Shown here piece after piece: positions 30,351 through 38,263 of a DNA stretch of 64,000 bases. Position 1 is the stretch's first letter, and each line of letters starts with the position of its first letter. Source of the DNA: an uncultured Candidatus Melainabacteria bacterium (GTDB taxonomy: Bacteria; Cyanobacteriota; Vampirovibrionia; Gastranaerophilales; Gastranaerophilaceae); contig CAKUUY010000009.1 in NCBI GenBank assembly GCA_934693235.1, forward strand, positions 1-64,000, written 5' to 3'. The notes under the pieces were generated by a model. That model saw nothing but the letters and a program-made list of their open reading frames with translations, was not told the origin of the DNA and made no database searches. The translations under genes were made by a program, and so were the position numbers.

Positions 30351-32894
30351 ATGGCTGAAACAGAAGTTACTAATGAACAAAAAGCGCAACAGCAGGCTGC
30401 GACGGAAGAAAAAATTGAGGTAAATGAGCTTCCTGATAATGATGAAGCCATTGAAACTAAAACTTCCCAAGAATATGATGCAAGTAATATTCGTGTTTTA
30501 GAGGGCTTAGAAGCTGTTCGTATGAGACCGGGCATGTACATTGGTTCAACTTCTCAAAGAGGTTTGCACCACTGTATTTATGAAATCGTCGATAACTCTA
30601 TTGATGAATCCTTAGCCGGGTTTTGTACAGATATTTACGTAACTATTAATAAAGATAACAGTGTTACTGTAGAAGATAACGGACGTGGTATTCCGGTTGA
30701 TATTAAACCCGGAACTAACAAGTCTGCATTGGAAATTGTTCACACAGTCCTTCACGCAGGCGGGAAATTCGGTGATGGCGGTTACAAAGTATCAGGCGGG
30801 TTACATGGTGTAGGTGCTTCTGTTGTAAATGCGCTTTCTGAAAAATATATTGTAGAAGTTTCTCGTCAAGGTTTTGTATGGCGCCAAGAATATATGAGAG
30901 GTGAGCCGGTTGCTCCTGTTGAAAAAGTGAAAGAAACAAATAAAACCGGAACAAAAACAACTTTTTGGCCTGACCCTGAAATCTTTACGGAAACTACTGA
31001 AATTGATGCTGATGTTGTTTCTAACAGGTTGCGCGAAATGGCCTTTTTGAACAAAGGTTTGAAAATTATTTTTGCTGATTTGAGAACTGACTCTAATGAA
31101 GTTTTCCACTATGTAGGTGGTATTGCAAGTTATGTTGAGTTCTTGAACCAAAACAGAAATGTTTTGCATGACAAACCGATTTATATTGACAAAGTGGTAG
31201 ACGGTATGCAGATTGAAGTTGCTATGCAATATACAGATGCCTATAGCGAAAGTGTTTTGTCATTCGCAAACAACATCAATACTCATTCAGGCGGAACCCA
31301 CTTGACAGGGTTTAGAAATTCTCTAACACGTGTTTTTAATGATTACGCAAGAAAAAATAATATTTTGAAAGATTCTGATCAAAACCTATCCGGAGAAGAT
31401 GTAAGAGAGGGTTTGACTGCAATTGTAAGTGTTAAAATTCCTAACCCTGAATTTGAGGGGCAGACAAAAGAAAAGCTTGGTAATGCAGAAGCAATGGGAG
31501 CGACTCAAGATGCTGTTCGCGATAAATTACAAGAATGGTTAGAATTTAACCCTAAAATTGCAAAAATTATTATTGAAAAAACATTGCAAGCTCAAAGAGC
31601 TCGTGAAGCGGCAAGAAAAGCAAGAGAATTAACAAGAAGAAAATCAGTTCTTGAAAATTCGACGCTACCGGGAAAACTTGCAGACTGTTCGAACAGAGAA
31701 CCTGAAAAATGCGAAATCTATATCGTTGAGGGTGATTCTGCGGGTGGTTCTGCTAAACAAGGCAGAAACAGAATGTTTCAAGCTATCTTGCCGTTGAGAG
31801 GTAAAATTCTTAATGTAGAAAAAGCAAGATTAGACAAGATTTACGGTAACAATGAAATTCAATCTATGGTTCAAGCTTTTGGTATAAACATTAGTAGAAA
31901 TCCTGATGAAGTAGATATCGAAAAACTTCGTTATCACAAAATCATTATCATGACCGATGCTGATGTTGACGGAGCGCACATTCGAACATTGTTGTTGACG
32001 TTCTTCTTCAGATATGCAAGACCGTTGATTGAAAACGGTTACGTATACATTGCTCAACCACCATTATTTAAAGTAACTCAAGGCAAGACTTCAGAATACA
32101 TGTATGATGAACACGCACTTGATAAAATGTTGAAAGAACGTGGTATTAAGAATTTGAGCTTGTCTGACAAAACTAAATCAAGAACAAAGACAGGCGATGA
32201 GCTTTTAGAGTTGGTTAAAAATATGTCAGCATTCTACAATTCGTACAACAACCCTATTTTGAACTTGTATCCGGCAGTTGTTTTGAGAGGGTTGGTTCGT
32301 TCAGAAATTACTCCTGAATGTTTTGAAGATCAAACTAGAATGACTGAAATTATTGAATATTTGAATCACTACTTGCAAGATCATGCTAAGAATTACAATA
32401 TTTCAGAAGCTGCAAATTATGTATGTTCTTTAAAATATAACCCAGAAAATTCAAAATATGCTATTCAGTTGAATTTCAATGAGGAAGAACATGTAATTAT
32501 TAACCAAAATATTGTAAAAAGTTCTGAATATAAAAGATTGAAAGCTGCATATCCTGTAATCAGAGATTATTTGATTGAGGAAGAAGAAAGTTTGATATTA
32601 GAAACAGATACTGAACAATATGAAATTACATCTTTTGACAAGCTTCAAAAGTTAATAGATGACAGAGGTTCAAAAGGTTTGCAAATTCAACGATTCAAAG
32701 GTTTGGGTGAAATGATGCCGCAACAACTTTGGGAAACAACAATGGATCCGGCAACAAGAACATTGTTGAAAGTAAACTTAGAAGATGCAATGTTATGCGA
32801 TCAGTTGTTTGATATTTTGATGGGGGATAAGGTTGATCCTCGTAGAAACTTTATTGAAACCCACGCGGTTTATGCAACAAACATTGATACATAA
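30351..32894 (+). CDS. gyrB: DNA gyrase subunit B
   Basis: GyrB is the ATPase subunit that drives negative supercoiling with GyrA. The protein has 847 residues. A 40-residue acidic extension precedes the ATPase domain (EGLEAVRMRPGMYIGST, IVDNSIDES, VEDNGRGIPVD, HAGGKFGDGGYKVSGGLHGV). The transducer domain and TOPRIM domain follow (EGDSAGGSAKQGRNR, DADVDGAHI). An insertion of about 170 residues separates TOPRIM from the final IQRFKGLGEM, like the one known in E. coli GyrB. gyrA is not in the window. Confidence 0.97.
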   Translation: MAETEVTNEQKAQQQAATEEKIEVNELPDNDEAIETKTSQEYDASNIRVLEGLEAVRMRPGMYIGSTSQRGLHHCIYEIVDNSIDESLAGFCTDIYVTINKDNSVTVEDNGRGIPVDIKPGTNKSALEIVHTVLHAGGKFGDGGYKVSGGLHGVGASVVNALSEKYIVEVSRQGFVWRQEYMRGEPVAPVEKVKETNKTGTKTTFWPDPEIFTETTEIDADVVSNRLREMAFLNKGLKIIFADLRTDSNEVFHYVGGIASYVEFLNQNRNVLHDKPIYIDKVVDGMQIEVAMQYTDAYSESVLSFANNINTHSGGTHLTGFRNSLTRVFNDYARKNNILKDSDQNLSGEDVREGLTAIVSVKIPNPEFEGQTKEKLGNAEAMGATQDAVRDKLQEWLEFNPKIAKIIIEKTLQAQRAREAARKARELTRRKSVLENSTLPGKLADCSNREPEKCEIYIVEGDSAGGSAKQGRNRMFQAILPLRGKILNVEKARLDKIYGNNEIQSMVQAFGINISRNPDEVDIEKLRYHKIIIMTDADVDGAHIRTLLLTFFFRYARPLIENGYVYIAQPPLFKVTQGKTSEYMYDEHALDKMLKERGIKNLSLSDKTKSRTKTGDELLELVKNMSAFYNSYNNPILNLYPAVVLRGLVRSEITPECFEDQTRMTEIIEYLNHYLQDHAKNYNISEAANYVCSLKYNPENSKYAIQLNFNEEEHVIINQNIVKSSEYKRLKAAYPVIRDYLIEEEESLILETDTEQYEITSFDKLQKLIDDRGSKGLQIQRFKGLGEMMPQQLWETTMDPATRTLLKVNLEDAMLCDQLFDILMGDKVDPRRNFIETHAVYATNIDT

Positions 32895-32922
32895 TGAGTG
32901 TTGTCAAGGTAAGGTCAAATTT

Positions 32923-32963
32923 AAACAAGTGCTATTTGTTTTTAAATAGCACTTGTTTTTTTT
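32923..32963 (+). terminator. Strong terminator after gyrB
   Basis: AAACAAGTGCTATTT (32923-32937) and AAATAGCACTTGTTT (32944-32958) form a perfect 15-bp stem with a six-base loop and run into eight Ts. Confidence 0.93.
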
Positions 32964-33239
32964 GCGTCTTGGCCTGCAGCAGTTACTGCAAGTGGTTATT
33001 CTGTTAAATTCCGATTTCACTTTAATAACTGCGCCGAATATAGTACTTGTGGTTGGGTGCAAATAGATGTAAATGGATTGAAAAAGCCAAATGTCGTAGG
33101 AAAAGATATTTATTTTGTGAACATTTATAAAAATAAACTGGTTCCATTTACTACTGCTCACAGAAATAATGCCACTTTAAAAGAGGACTGTGAACATGGA
33201 GAGGGTGTTGGATGTTCGACAATTTATTTGCAAGAATAA
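32961..33239 (+). pseudogene. Pilin-like pseudogene (N-terminus lost)
   Basis: Directly after the gyrB terminator T run a frame of about 92 codons is open to the TAA at 33237-33239. It contains VQIDVNGLKKPNVVGKDIYF, the family signature of the pilin-like proteins (compare DVNGGKGPNTWGRDTFYL and DINGRKGPNKIGYDLW elsewhere). A two-cysteine tail follows. The FTLAEVLIT helix and any start with an RBS are missing, and the frame begins inside the terminator. So a deletion fused the gyrB end to the last third of a pilin gene. It is probably not expressed. Confidence 0.7.
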
Positions 33240-33247
33240 AACTTTTC

Positions 33248-33276
33248 TTGAACTCAAATCTTTCTTGATGTATGAT
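33248..33276 (+). promoter_or_regulatory. Promoter of adk
   Basis: TTGAAC (33248-33253) and TATGAT (33271-33276) are 17 bases apart, followed 40 bases later by the adk start with a GAAAGAGAG RBS region. Confidence 0.6.
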
Positions 33277-33316
33277 TAAGCCATAGATTAATTAAAAATG
33301 AAAGAGAGATTTTAAA

Positions 33317-33976
33317 ATGACAAAAAAAGAATTGATTTTTTTAGGACCACCGGCTTGTGGTAAAGGTACACAAACTAATAAACTTGCGGAGTATTTGAAC
33401 TTCCCTCATGTTGATACAGGATCTTTATTGAGAGCTGAAATTAAGGGTGAAACAGAAGCTGGTAAAGAAGCAAAATCATACATTGACAAAGGTCAATTGG
33501 TTCCTGTTGAATTGGTTACAAGAATTATCAAAAACAGACTTTCTCAGGATGATTGCAAAAACGGCTATATTTTAGACGGTTTCCCTAGAAGTGTTGAACA
33601 AGCAGGTGAACTAGAAAAAATGAATGCTGAAATCGACAACGGAGAGGATACTAGATTTATAGCTGTATACTTTGATATCGATACAAGTATTTTGGTAGAA
33701 AGAATTGTAAATCGTCGTTCTTGCCCTGTTTGTGGTGAAATTTATAACTTAGAATTTAAACCGCCTAAAAATGCTGGACATTGCGACAAAGATGGTGCAG
33801 AGCTTACTCAACGTAAAGATGATACCAGAGAAGTTGCTCAATCAAGGTTTGATACTTATAATAAAGAAACAGCTCCATTAGTTGAGTATTATACTAAGAA
33901 AGGTGTTTTGAAATCAATCGACGCAAACGGAACAATCGATGAAGTTTGGGAAAGATTGTTGGAAGTAATTAAATAG
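33317..33976 (+). CDS. adk: Adenylate kinase
   Basis: Adk interconverts ATP, AMP and ADP. The 219-residue protein is the long form with a zinc-type lid: CPVCGEIYN near residue 135 and GHCDKDG near 155, a CxxC...CxxD set. The P-loop is GPPACGKGT (about 9-17), with AC where GA is usual. The AMP-site DGFPRSVEQA is present. map follows after a hairpin repeat; adk-map is a common pair in ribosomal protein operons, here without secY. Confidence 0.96.
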   Translation: MTKKELIFLGPPACGKGTQTNKLAEYLNFPHVDTGSLLRAEIKGETEAGKEAKSYIDKGQLVPVELVTRIIKNRLSQDDCKNGYILDGFPRSVEQAGELEKMNAEIDNGEDTRFIAVYFDIDTSILVERIVNRRSCPVCGEIYNLEFKPPKNAGHCDKDGAELTQRKDDTREVAQSRFDTYNKETAPLVEYYTKKGVLKSIDANGTIDEVWERLLEVIK

Positions 33977-34106
33977 TAAGTGAATAAGGCAATAGGTGAA
34001 TAAGAGATAAGTTCATTTCGCTCGCTTTTGCTCTAAAACATATTTTGTGCGTTAGTACACGATAAGAACTTATTTACTTATTTACTTATTTACTTATTCA
34101 CCTCTA
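33977..34106. repeat. Intergenic hairpin repeat between adk and map
   Basis: The left arm has GTGAATAAGG and GGTGAATAAG. The right arm repeats TTACTTATT three times and ends ATTCACC. The centre holds AGTTCATTTCGCTCGCTTTT and GCGTTAGTACACG. The arms are complementary overall. It belongs to the same family as 2451-2569 and 3551-3600. Confidence 0.5.
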
Positions 34107-34124
34107 AAATAAAGAGGTCTTATC

Positions 34125-34877
34125 ATGATACATAAAAAATCACGTGATGAAATTAAGAGAATTCGACATGCGGGACACATAGTAGCTCTTGTTCACAAAA
34201 AAATGAAAGAGGTTATTGAACCAGGAATTAGCACAAAAGAATTGGATAGTATCGCACACGATATTATCAGAAAAGAACGCGCTATTCCGACATTCTTGGG
34301 GTATCAAGGTTTCCCGGCATCAATTTGTGCGTCTATTAATGAAAAAGTCGTTCATGGAATTCCTCATGAAGATGAAATAGTTAAAGAGGGCGATATAATA
34401 AGTATTGATGTTGGCGCAACTTATGCCGGAATGGTAGGTGATGGTGCTTGGACTTATCCTGTTGGAAAAGTTAGCGATGAGTGTCAAAGATTGTTGAAAG
34501 CGACAGAAGAAGCTCTTTTTGCTGGTATTGCACAAATGAAAGCAGGCAATGTTTTGGATGATGTCTCAGGTGCTGTAGAAGCTGTTGCTGTTCGTGAAAA
34601 ATTAGGAATTGTCCGTCAATATGGTGGTCATGGTGTTGGTCACGAAATGCATGAAGAACCATTTTTATTCAATTATAAAGTAGGTGATAGAACTTTGTTA
34701 AAATCAGGCTATGCAATCGCAATTGAACCAATGTTAAATCTTGGTTGCGACGAAGTTGAAGTTGCCGACGATGAATGGACTGTCAGCACAGTTGACAAAA
34801 AGCCGTCTGCACACTTTGAACATTCTGTTTTGGTAACAGATGATGAACCAATAATTATTACACAATTGATGGAATAG
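34125..34877 (+). CDS. map: Methionine aminopeptidase, type I
   Basis: Map removes the N-terminal methionine from new proteins. The 250-residue enzyme is type Ia in length. Metal ligands are visible: Asp in ISIDVGATYAGMVGDGAW (about 90-107), His in YGGHGVGHEMHEEP and Glu in AIAIEPMLN and the final FEHSVLV. An AAAGAGGTC RBS precedes the ATG. The unknown gene at 34882 begins four bases after the stop. Confidence 0.96.
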   Translation: MIHKKSRDEIKRIRHAGHIVALVHKKMKEVIEPGISTKELDSIAHDIIRKERAIPTFLGYQGFPASICASINEKVVHGIPHEDEIVKEGDIISIDVGATYAGMVGDGAWTYPVGKVSDECQRLLKATEEALFAGIAQMKAGNVLDDVSGAVEAVAVREKLGIVRQYGGHGVGHEMHEEPFLFNYKVGDRTLLKSGYAIAIEPMLNLGCDEVEVADDEWTVSTVDKKPSAHFEHSVLVTDDEPIIITQLME

Positions 34878-34881
34878 AATT

Positions 34882-35514
34882 ATGAATTACTACATAGGCT
34901 TGTCTATGGCTGCTTCATCTGGTATGGATAGCGGTGTCGCTGTTTTAGATGAGGAAAATAATCTTATACTTGTTGATAAACTTTACACGATGAATGATGT
35001 AATGTTCTTTTTTGATAATTATCCGTCATTGAAGTATTCAAAGATTTGTTCCTCATTAGTTTGGGATAGAACTATGCTTAACGGCAAATGGCGAATACTC
35101 GGCAAACCTTATCAACAAGTATCCACAAATAAATTAATTCCAAATCGTGATGGTTGGACACACAGGTATTCAACAAGAGGATGCGAGTATTTTAAATCTT
35201 TGACGGAAAAAGGTATTGAAATTAATCGTTTTGAACTTTATTTAACTCGTCAAAGTTTACATTTGGACTCTTGCTATAAAGAGCGTTCTCCGGCGGATTG
35301 TAAGTTTTTGCAACAAACATTGCGCCTAGAATGGGGTTTGGATTTGCCTGCAAATATGATGCCAATGGCTCAATTGGAGGCGATTATCGGTGCAATTTTG
35401 GCAAAAGAAAATACAAAACATCCCGAAAATATAAAAGTAATTTCCAATTTTAAAGATATGAACGTAATTGATGTTGTTAAAAATCCGAAAACAATAGAGA
35501 GAATTGCGGTATAG
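34882..35514 (+). CDS. Unknown protein, possibly RNase H-fold (DUF429-like)
   Basis: A 210-residue soluble protein. It opens YYIGLSMAASSGMDSGVAVL, an RNase H-like first strand pair with a loop Asp, loosely like DUF429 proteins. A region rich in Trp, Arg and Cys (KICSSLVWDRTMLNGKWRIL) follows. No family is certain. It begins four bases after map and is probably expressed with it. Confidence 0.65.
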   Translation: MNYYIGLSMAASSGMDSGVAVLDEENNLILVDKLYTMNDVMFFFDNYPSLKYSKICSSLVWDRTMLNGKWRILGKPYQQVSTNKLIPNRDGWTHRYSTRGCEYFKSLTEKGIEINRFELYLTRQSLHLDSCYKERSPADCKFLQQTLRLEWGLDLPANMMPMAQLEAIIGAILAKENTKHPENIKVISNFKDMNVIDVVKNPKTIERIAV

Positions 35515-35521
35515 TTTTTTT

Positions 35522-35531
35522 GTGCTATGAT
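35522..35531 (+). promoter_or_regulatory. Extended -10 promoter of lipoprotein gene
   Basis: GTGCTATGAT matches the RTGCTANNAT pattern and lies 21 bases before the start at 35553, with AAAGGGAAA as RBS. Confidence 0.5.
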
Positions 35532-35552
35532 AGTGCAGAAAGGGAAATGTGA

Positions 35553-36071
35553 ATGATTGGAAATACGATTAAATCAGCTATAGTTGCATCAAGCGTTTTA
35601 TTAAGCGGATGTTCTCCCTATAGTTCTCCTGAAAATGCGAAAAAATATATGCAAAACAGGCCTCAACAAGAATTGGATGAGGTTCTTAGTAGTGTTAATA
35701 AGCCCGTTAATGTTATAACTTTGTATGATTATGCAGGTGTTCAATCTAAACTTGATTCTGTAGCTTATAAAGATATTTTTATGACAACAAATGCCGTTAA
35801 AGATTCCGCTAAAATTGCTGAGTTTAACAAAATAGCCGGAATTGGTAAAACGGTACGGGGTAATTTGACTCAAAAACTTAGAGAAACAGGAGTAACAGTA
35901 AATGAATTTGACCAAATAATTGACAAAGCCCCTTGGACAGAAAAACGTTACGAGTACTTTCAATTTGTCACTGACAGTTTGAATTATCGTAAGTTTTTCA
36001 AAAAACATAATCTTCTAAATAAAAAAACAATGAAAATGATTAAAGATATTTCTAAAAGAATAAAACCTTAG
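35553..36071 (+). CDS. Lipoprotein of unknown function
   Basis: A 172-residue protein with a lipoprotein signal: SAIVASSVLLSGC, with the lipobox LSGC at about residues 17-20. The mature part is helical and charged, with no recognised domain (VNKPVNVITLYDYAGVQSKL, then RYEYFQFVTDSLNYRKFFKK). LspA (50765) would process it. It has its own promoter. Confidence 0.78.
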   Translation: MIGNTIKSAIVASSVLLSGCSPYSSPENAKKYMQNRPQQELDEVLSSVNKPVNVITLYDYAGVQSKLDSVAYKDIFMTTNAVKDSAKIAEFNKIAGIGKTVRGNLTQKLRETGVTVNEFDQIIDKAPWTEKRYEYFQFVTDSLNYRKFFKKHNLLNKKTMKMIKDISKRIKP

Positions 36072-36084
36072 AAGAGGTGAGATT

Positions 36085-36113
36085 TTGTACGTAAAACAAT
36101 AGGATGTTAAAAT
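36085..36113 (+). promoter_or_regulatory. Promoter with leaderless start before G-tract frame
   Basis: TTGTAC (36085-36090) and TAAAAT (36108-36113) are 17 bases apart. The ATG at 36120 starts six bases later. Confidence 0.5.
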
Positions 36114-36119
36114 AAGAGT

Positions 36120-36353
36120 ATGAACTTGAAAGAGGAGCTGAAAAACGTTGAATTTGCCATGAAAATAGCCGTCGGGGGGGGGGCAGTGCGTCGACACATG
36201 GACGCGAAGATAGATTATTTTGGGCTGCTGAGCAGCTGGGAAGCGAAGCAGCTAAGCGAAACTGTCATTGCGAAGCGAAAAGTTGTAAGGGGATTGTTAA
36301 AATTTTTGAGAATTCGCTGTCGCAATCCCATTCAATTAAAAGAGAGTTTGTAA
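36120..36353 (+). CDS. Short frame with G10 tract, possibly a truncated or switched gene
   Basis: The first 18 codons (MNLKEELKNVEFAMKIAV) look coding and have a leaderless-type promoter. Then comes a run of ten Gs (36174-36183). In the present frame 77 residues are read, but the part after the G run falls in repeat-like DNA (GCGTC...GACGC, GTCATTGCGAAGCG, CGCAATCCC) and looks non-coding. Changing the G number gives other short ends. It may be the 5' piece of a gene cut by repeats, or a slippage-controlled leader. The function is unknown. Confidence 0.35.
   Translation: MNLKEELKNVEFAMKIAVGGGAVRRHMDAKIDYFGLLSSWEAKQLSETVIAKRKVVRGLLKFLRIRCRNPIQLKESL
36174..36183. repeat. G10 homopolymer
   Basis: Ten consecutive Gs in an AT-rich genome, 54 bases after an ATG. 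One of only two such tracts noticed in the window; the other is in the pilin gene at 46961-46970. Confidence 0.9.
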
Positions 36354-36395
36354 AATTATTAAGTTTAACTAAACTGAAACTTTTTATTTTCTCGC

Positions 36396-36575
36396 CCCTT
36401 GGGGAGAGAAGAAATTTCTTAGCGAATGTTGTTGAGCTTAGAAATTTCAGAGAGGGGGAAAATCAAACTAATTCAAAACAAATGTCTAAGGTATGGATGA
36501 ATTGCGTACCCTCTCCCAAATTTCTAAGTTCGCCTTAGCTCACTAAGAAATTTTGCCCTCTCACAAGGAGAGAGG
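36396..36575. repeat. Palindromic intergenic repeat
   Basis: CTTAGAAATTT (near 36438) is matched by AAATTTCTAAG (near 36519). A second pair is AGAAATTTCTTAG against CTAAGAAATTTT. GGGGAGAGA/CCCTCTC blocks lie at both ends. No reading frame of note lies here. It separates the G10 frame from the pilin gene at 36646. Confidence 0.55.
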
Positions 36576-36645
36576 GTGTGACAGCGTAATTGGCAAAACT
36601 GTAAAAAAATACAAGTAAATACAATATAAGAAAGGAATATAAAAC

Positions 36646-37518
36646 ATGAATGCAAAATATCTAATCCGAAAAGACCTTAGTGCCCTAGTGCCTCAGTATC
36701 CTAGTAACTTTTATCATAAAAAATCCGCTTTCACTCTCGCAGAAGGTGCTACGCACGTAGCCCACTGGAAAGACTCACGTAAAGTAGCCTTTACATTGGC
36801 AGAGGTTTTAATCACCCTCGGCATTATTGGCATTGTTGCTGCTTTGACTTTACCTACTCTTATTCAAAACCACCAAAAAAGAGTCGCTGTAGAGGGATTG
36901 AAAAAGGAATACTCCATTTTGCAGCAGGCTTTGAAAATGTATCAGGCAGACAATAATGTTGATTTTGACGAAATAGAAACAAATCTTACTGGAGAAAAAT
37001 TTATGCAAACATATATTTTACCATACGTTCAAATAATAGGAGAGTGCAAAGGTACTGCTAAATGCTACAGAAAACCTCCTCTTGCTATAGATAGAAAAAC
37101 GAAATTAGTAATAGGTAATAAATTTTATATTTTGAAAGACGGAGCTTTTTTAGGTATAAATCTAAATAGTACATCCGGAAAAGTTTTTTATATAGATATT
37201 AATGGAGCAAAAGAACCCAATTACGCAGGCAGGGATATATTTTTCTTTTACTATGTTAATAAAAAAACTATTTTAGACGATAAAGTGCATCCGGAATGTG
37301 ACAGTGGGGTGAGTTCGTTAAAATCAGGATTATATCCTGGAGCTTATTCTGCTTGTTATCTCCCTTTTACAAGATTTTCAAGAGCGCAATTGCTTGGGAG
37401 TAGTATTGACAGAAGCTGTTCGCGAAATGCGTTGAAATTAGCCGTAGTGGGAGGCGATGCATGTGCAGCATTGATTATGCTGGATGGCTGGAAGATAGAA
37501 AAGGATTACCCTTGGTAA
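36646..37518 (+). CDS. Pilin-like protein with doubled prepilin motif
   Basis: A 290-residue protein. The normal start FTLAEVLITLGIIGIVAALTLP lies only at about residue 49. Before it stands a second partial copy, SAFTLAEGATHVAHWKDSRK (about 27-46), preceded by a 26-residue leader. So there are two possible prepilin peptidase sites, the first with no hydrophobic helix behind it. The rest is very close to the protein at 7621-8370 and ends GWKIEKDYPW. An AAAGGAATA RBS precedes the ATG. A TACAAT box is at 36620-36625. The insert DNA contains the small palindrome GCTACGCACGTAGC. Confidence 0.82.
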   Translation: MNAKYLIRKDLSALVPQYPSNFYHKKSAFTLAEGATHVAHWKDSRKVAFTLAEVLITLGIIGIVAALTLPTLIQNHQKRVAVEGLKKEYSILQQALKMYQADNNVDFDEIETNLTGEKFMQTYILPYVQIIGECKGTAKCYRKPPLAIDRKTKLVIGNKFYILKDGAFLGINLNSTSGKVFYIDINGAKEPNYAGRDIFFFYYVNKKTILDDKVHPECDSGVSSLKSGLYPGAYSACYLPFTRFSRAQLLGSSIDRSCSRNALKLAVVGGDACAALIMLDGWKIEKDYPW

Positions 37519-37567
37519 AACTTTTGGACTGTAAACTTTTCAATATTTGAGCCGAGAACAAATATGA

Positions 37568-38167
37568 TTACATATAACCAATTACTTCTTTATGAATTTC
37601 TTCAATCGATTTTGTTGCATCAATTACTTTAATTCTTTTAGGTTCTTGTTTAGCTAATTCTAAGTATCCTTGGCGAACTCTGTTGTGAAATTCTATTCCG
37701 GCACTTTCCATACGATCTTTTTCTTTGCCGACACGTTGCATAGATGTTTCAACGTCAATATCAAATACAAATGTTAAATCCGGCTTTTTACCATTTGTTG
37801 CAAGGTTGTTCAACATGTTAATTCTTTCAATATCAAGTCTGCGCCCATAGCCTTGATAAGCAACGGTAGAATCAATATGCCTATCACAAAGAACTATTTT
37901 TCCTTGTTTTACAGCAGGATTAACGATTATATCTATGTTTTGGGCTCTATCAGCTAGGAACAAAAATGATTCACATCTGTCAGAAACTTCTCCATTATAA
38001 TTAAGCAAGATTTCTCGAACTTTTTCGCCTAAGCCTCTTCCACCGGGTTCGCGAGTAAGAACAACTTCTTTCCCATTTTTTTCTAAATATTCTGCTAATA
38101 ATTTTATTTGGGTTGTTTTTCCGCAACCGTCAGGTCCTTCAAAAGTAATAAATAATCCTTGTGTCAT
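37568..38167 (-). CDS. tmk: Thymidylate kinase
   Basis: Tmk phosphorylates dTMP to dTDP. The 199-residue protein has the P-loop FEGPDGCGKTTQIKLL (about 8-23), the TREPGG motif (TREPGGRGLGEKVREIL), DRHIDSTVAYQGYGR and a lid with R residues (VGKEKDRMES). An AGAAATAAA region with GGAGA is the RBS. Its promoter on the minus strand is GTGCTAAAAT (38197-38188). Confidence 0.96.
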   Translation of the reverse strand: MTQGLFITFEGPDGCGKTTQIKLLAEYLEKNGKEVVLTREPGGRGLGEKVREILLNYNGEVSDRCESFLFLADRAQNIDIIVNPAVKQGKIVLCDRHIDSTVAYQGYGRRLDIERINMLNNLATNGKKPDLTFVFDIDVETSMQRVGKEKDRMESAGIEFHNRVRQGYLELAKQEPKRIKVIDATKSIEEIHKEVIGYM

Positions 38168-38263
38168 TTTATTTCTCCGTTTGTTTTATTTTAGCACGAA
38201 ATTCTACAATTTGTATTTTCGCATAAATCGTGGTAAAATAAACGCAATTATAGGAGAGAATTT

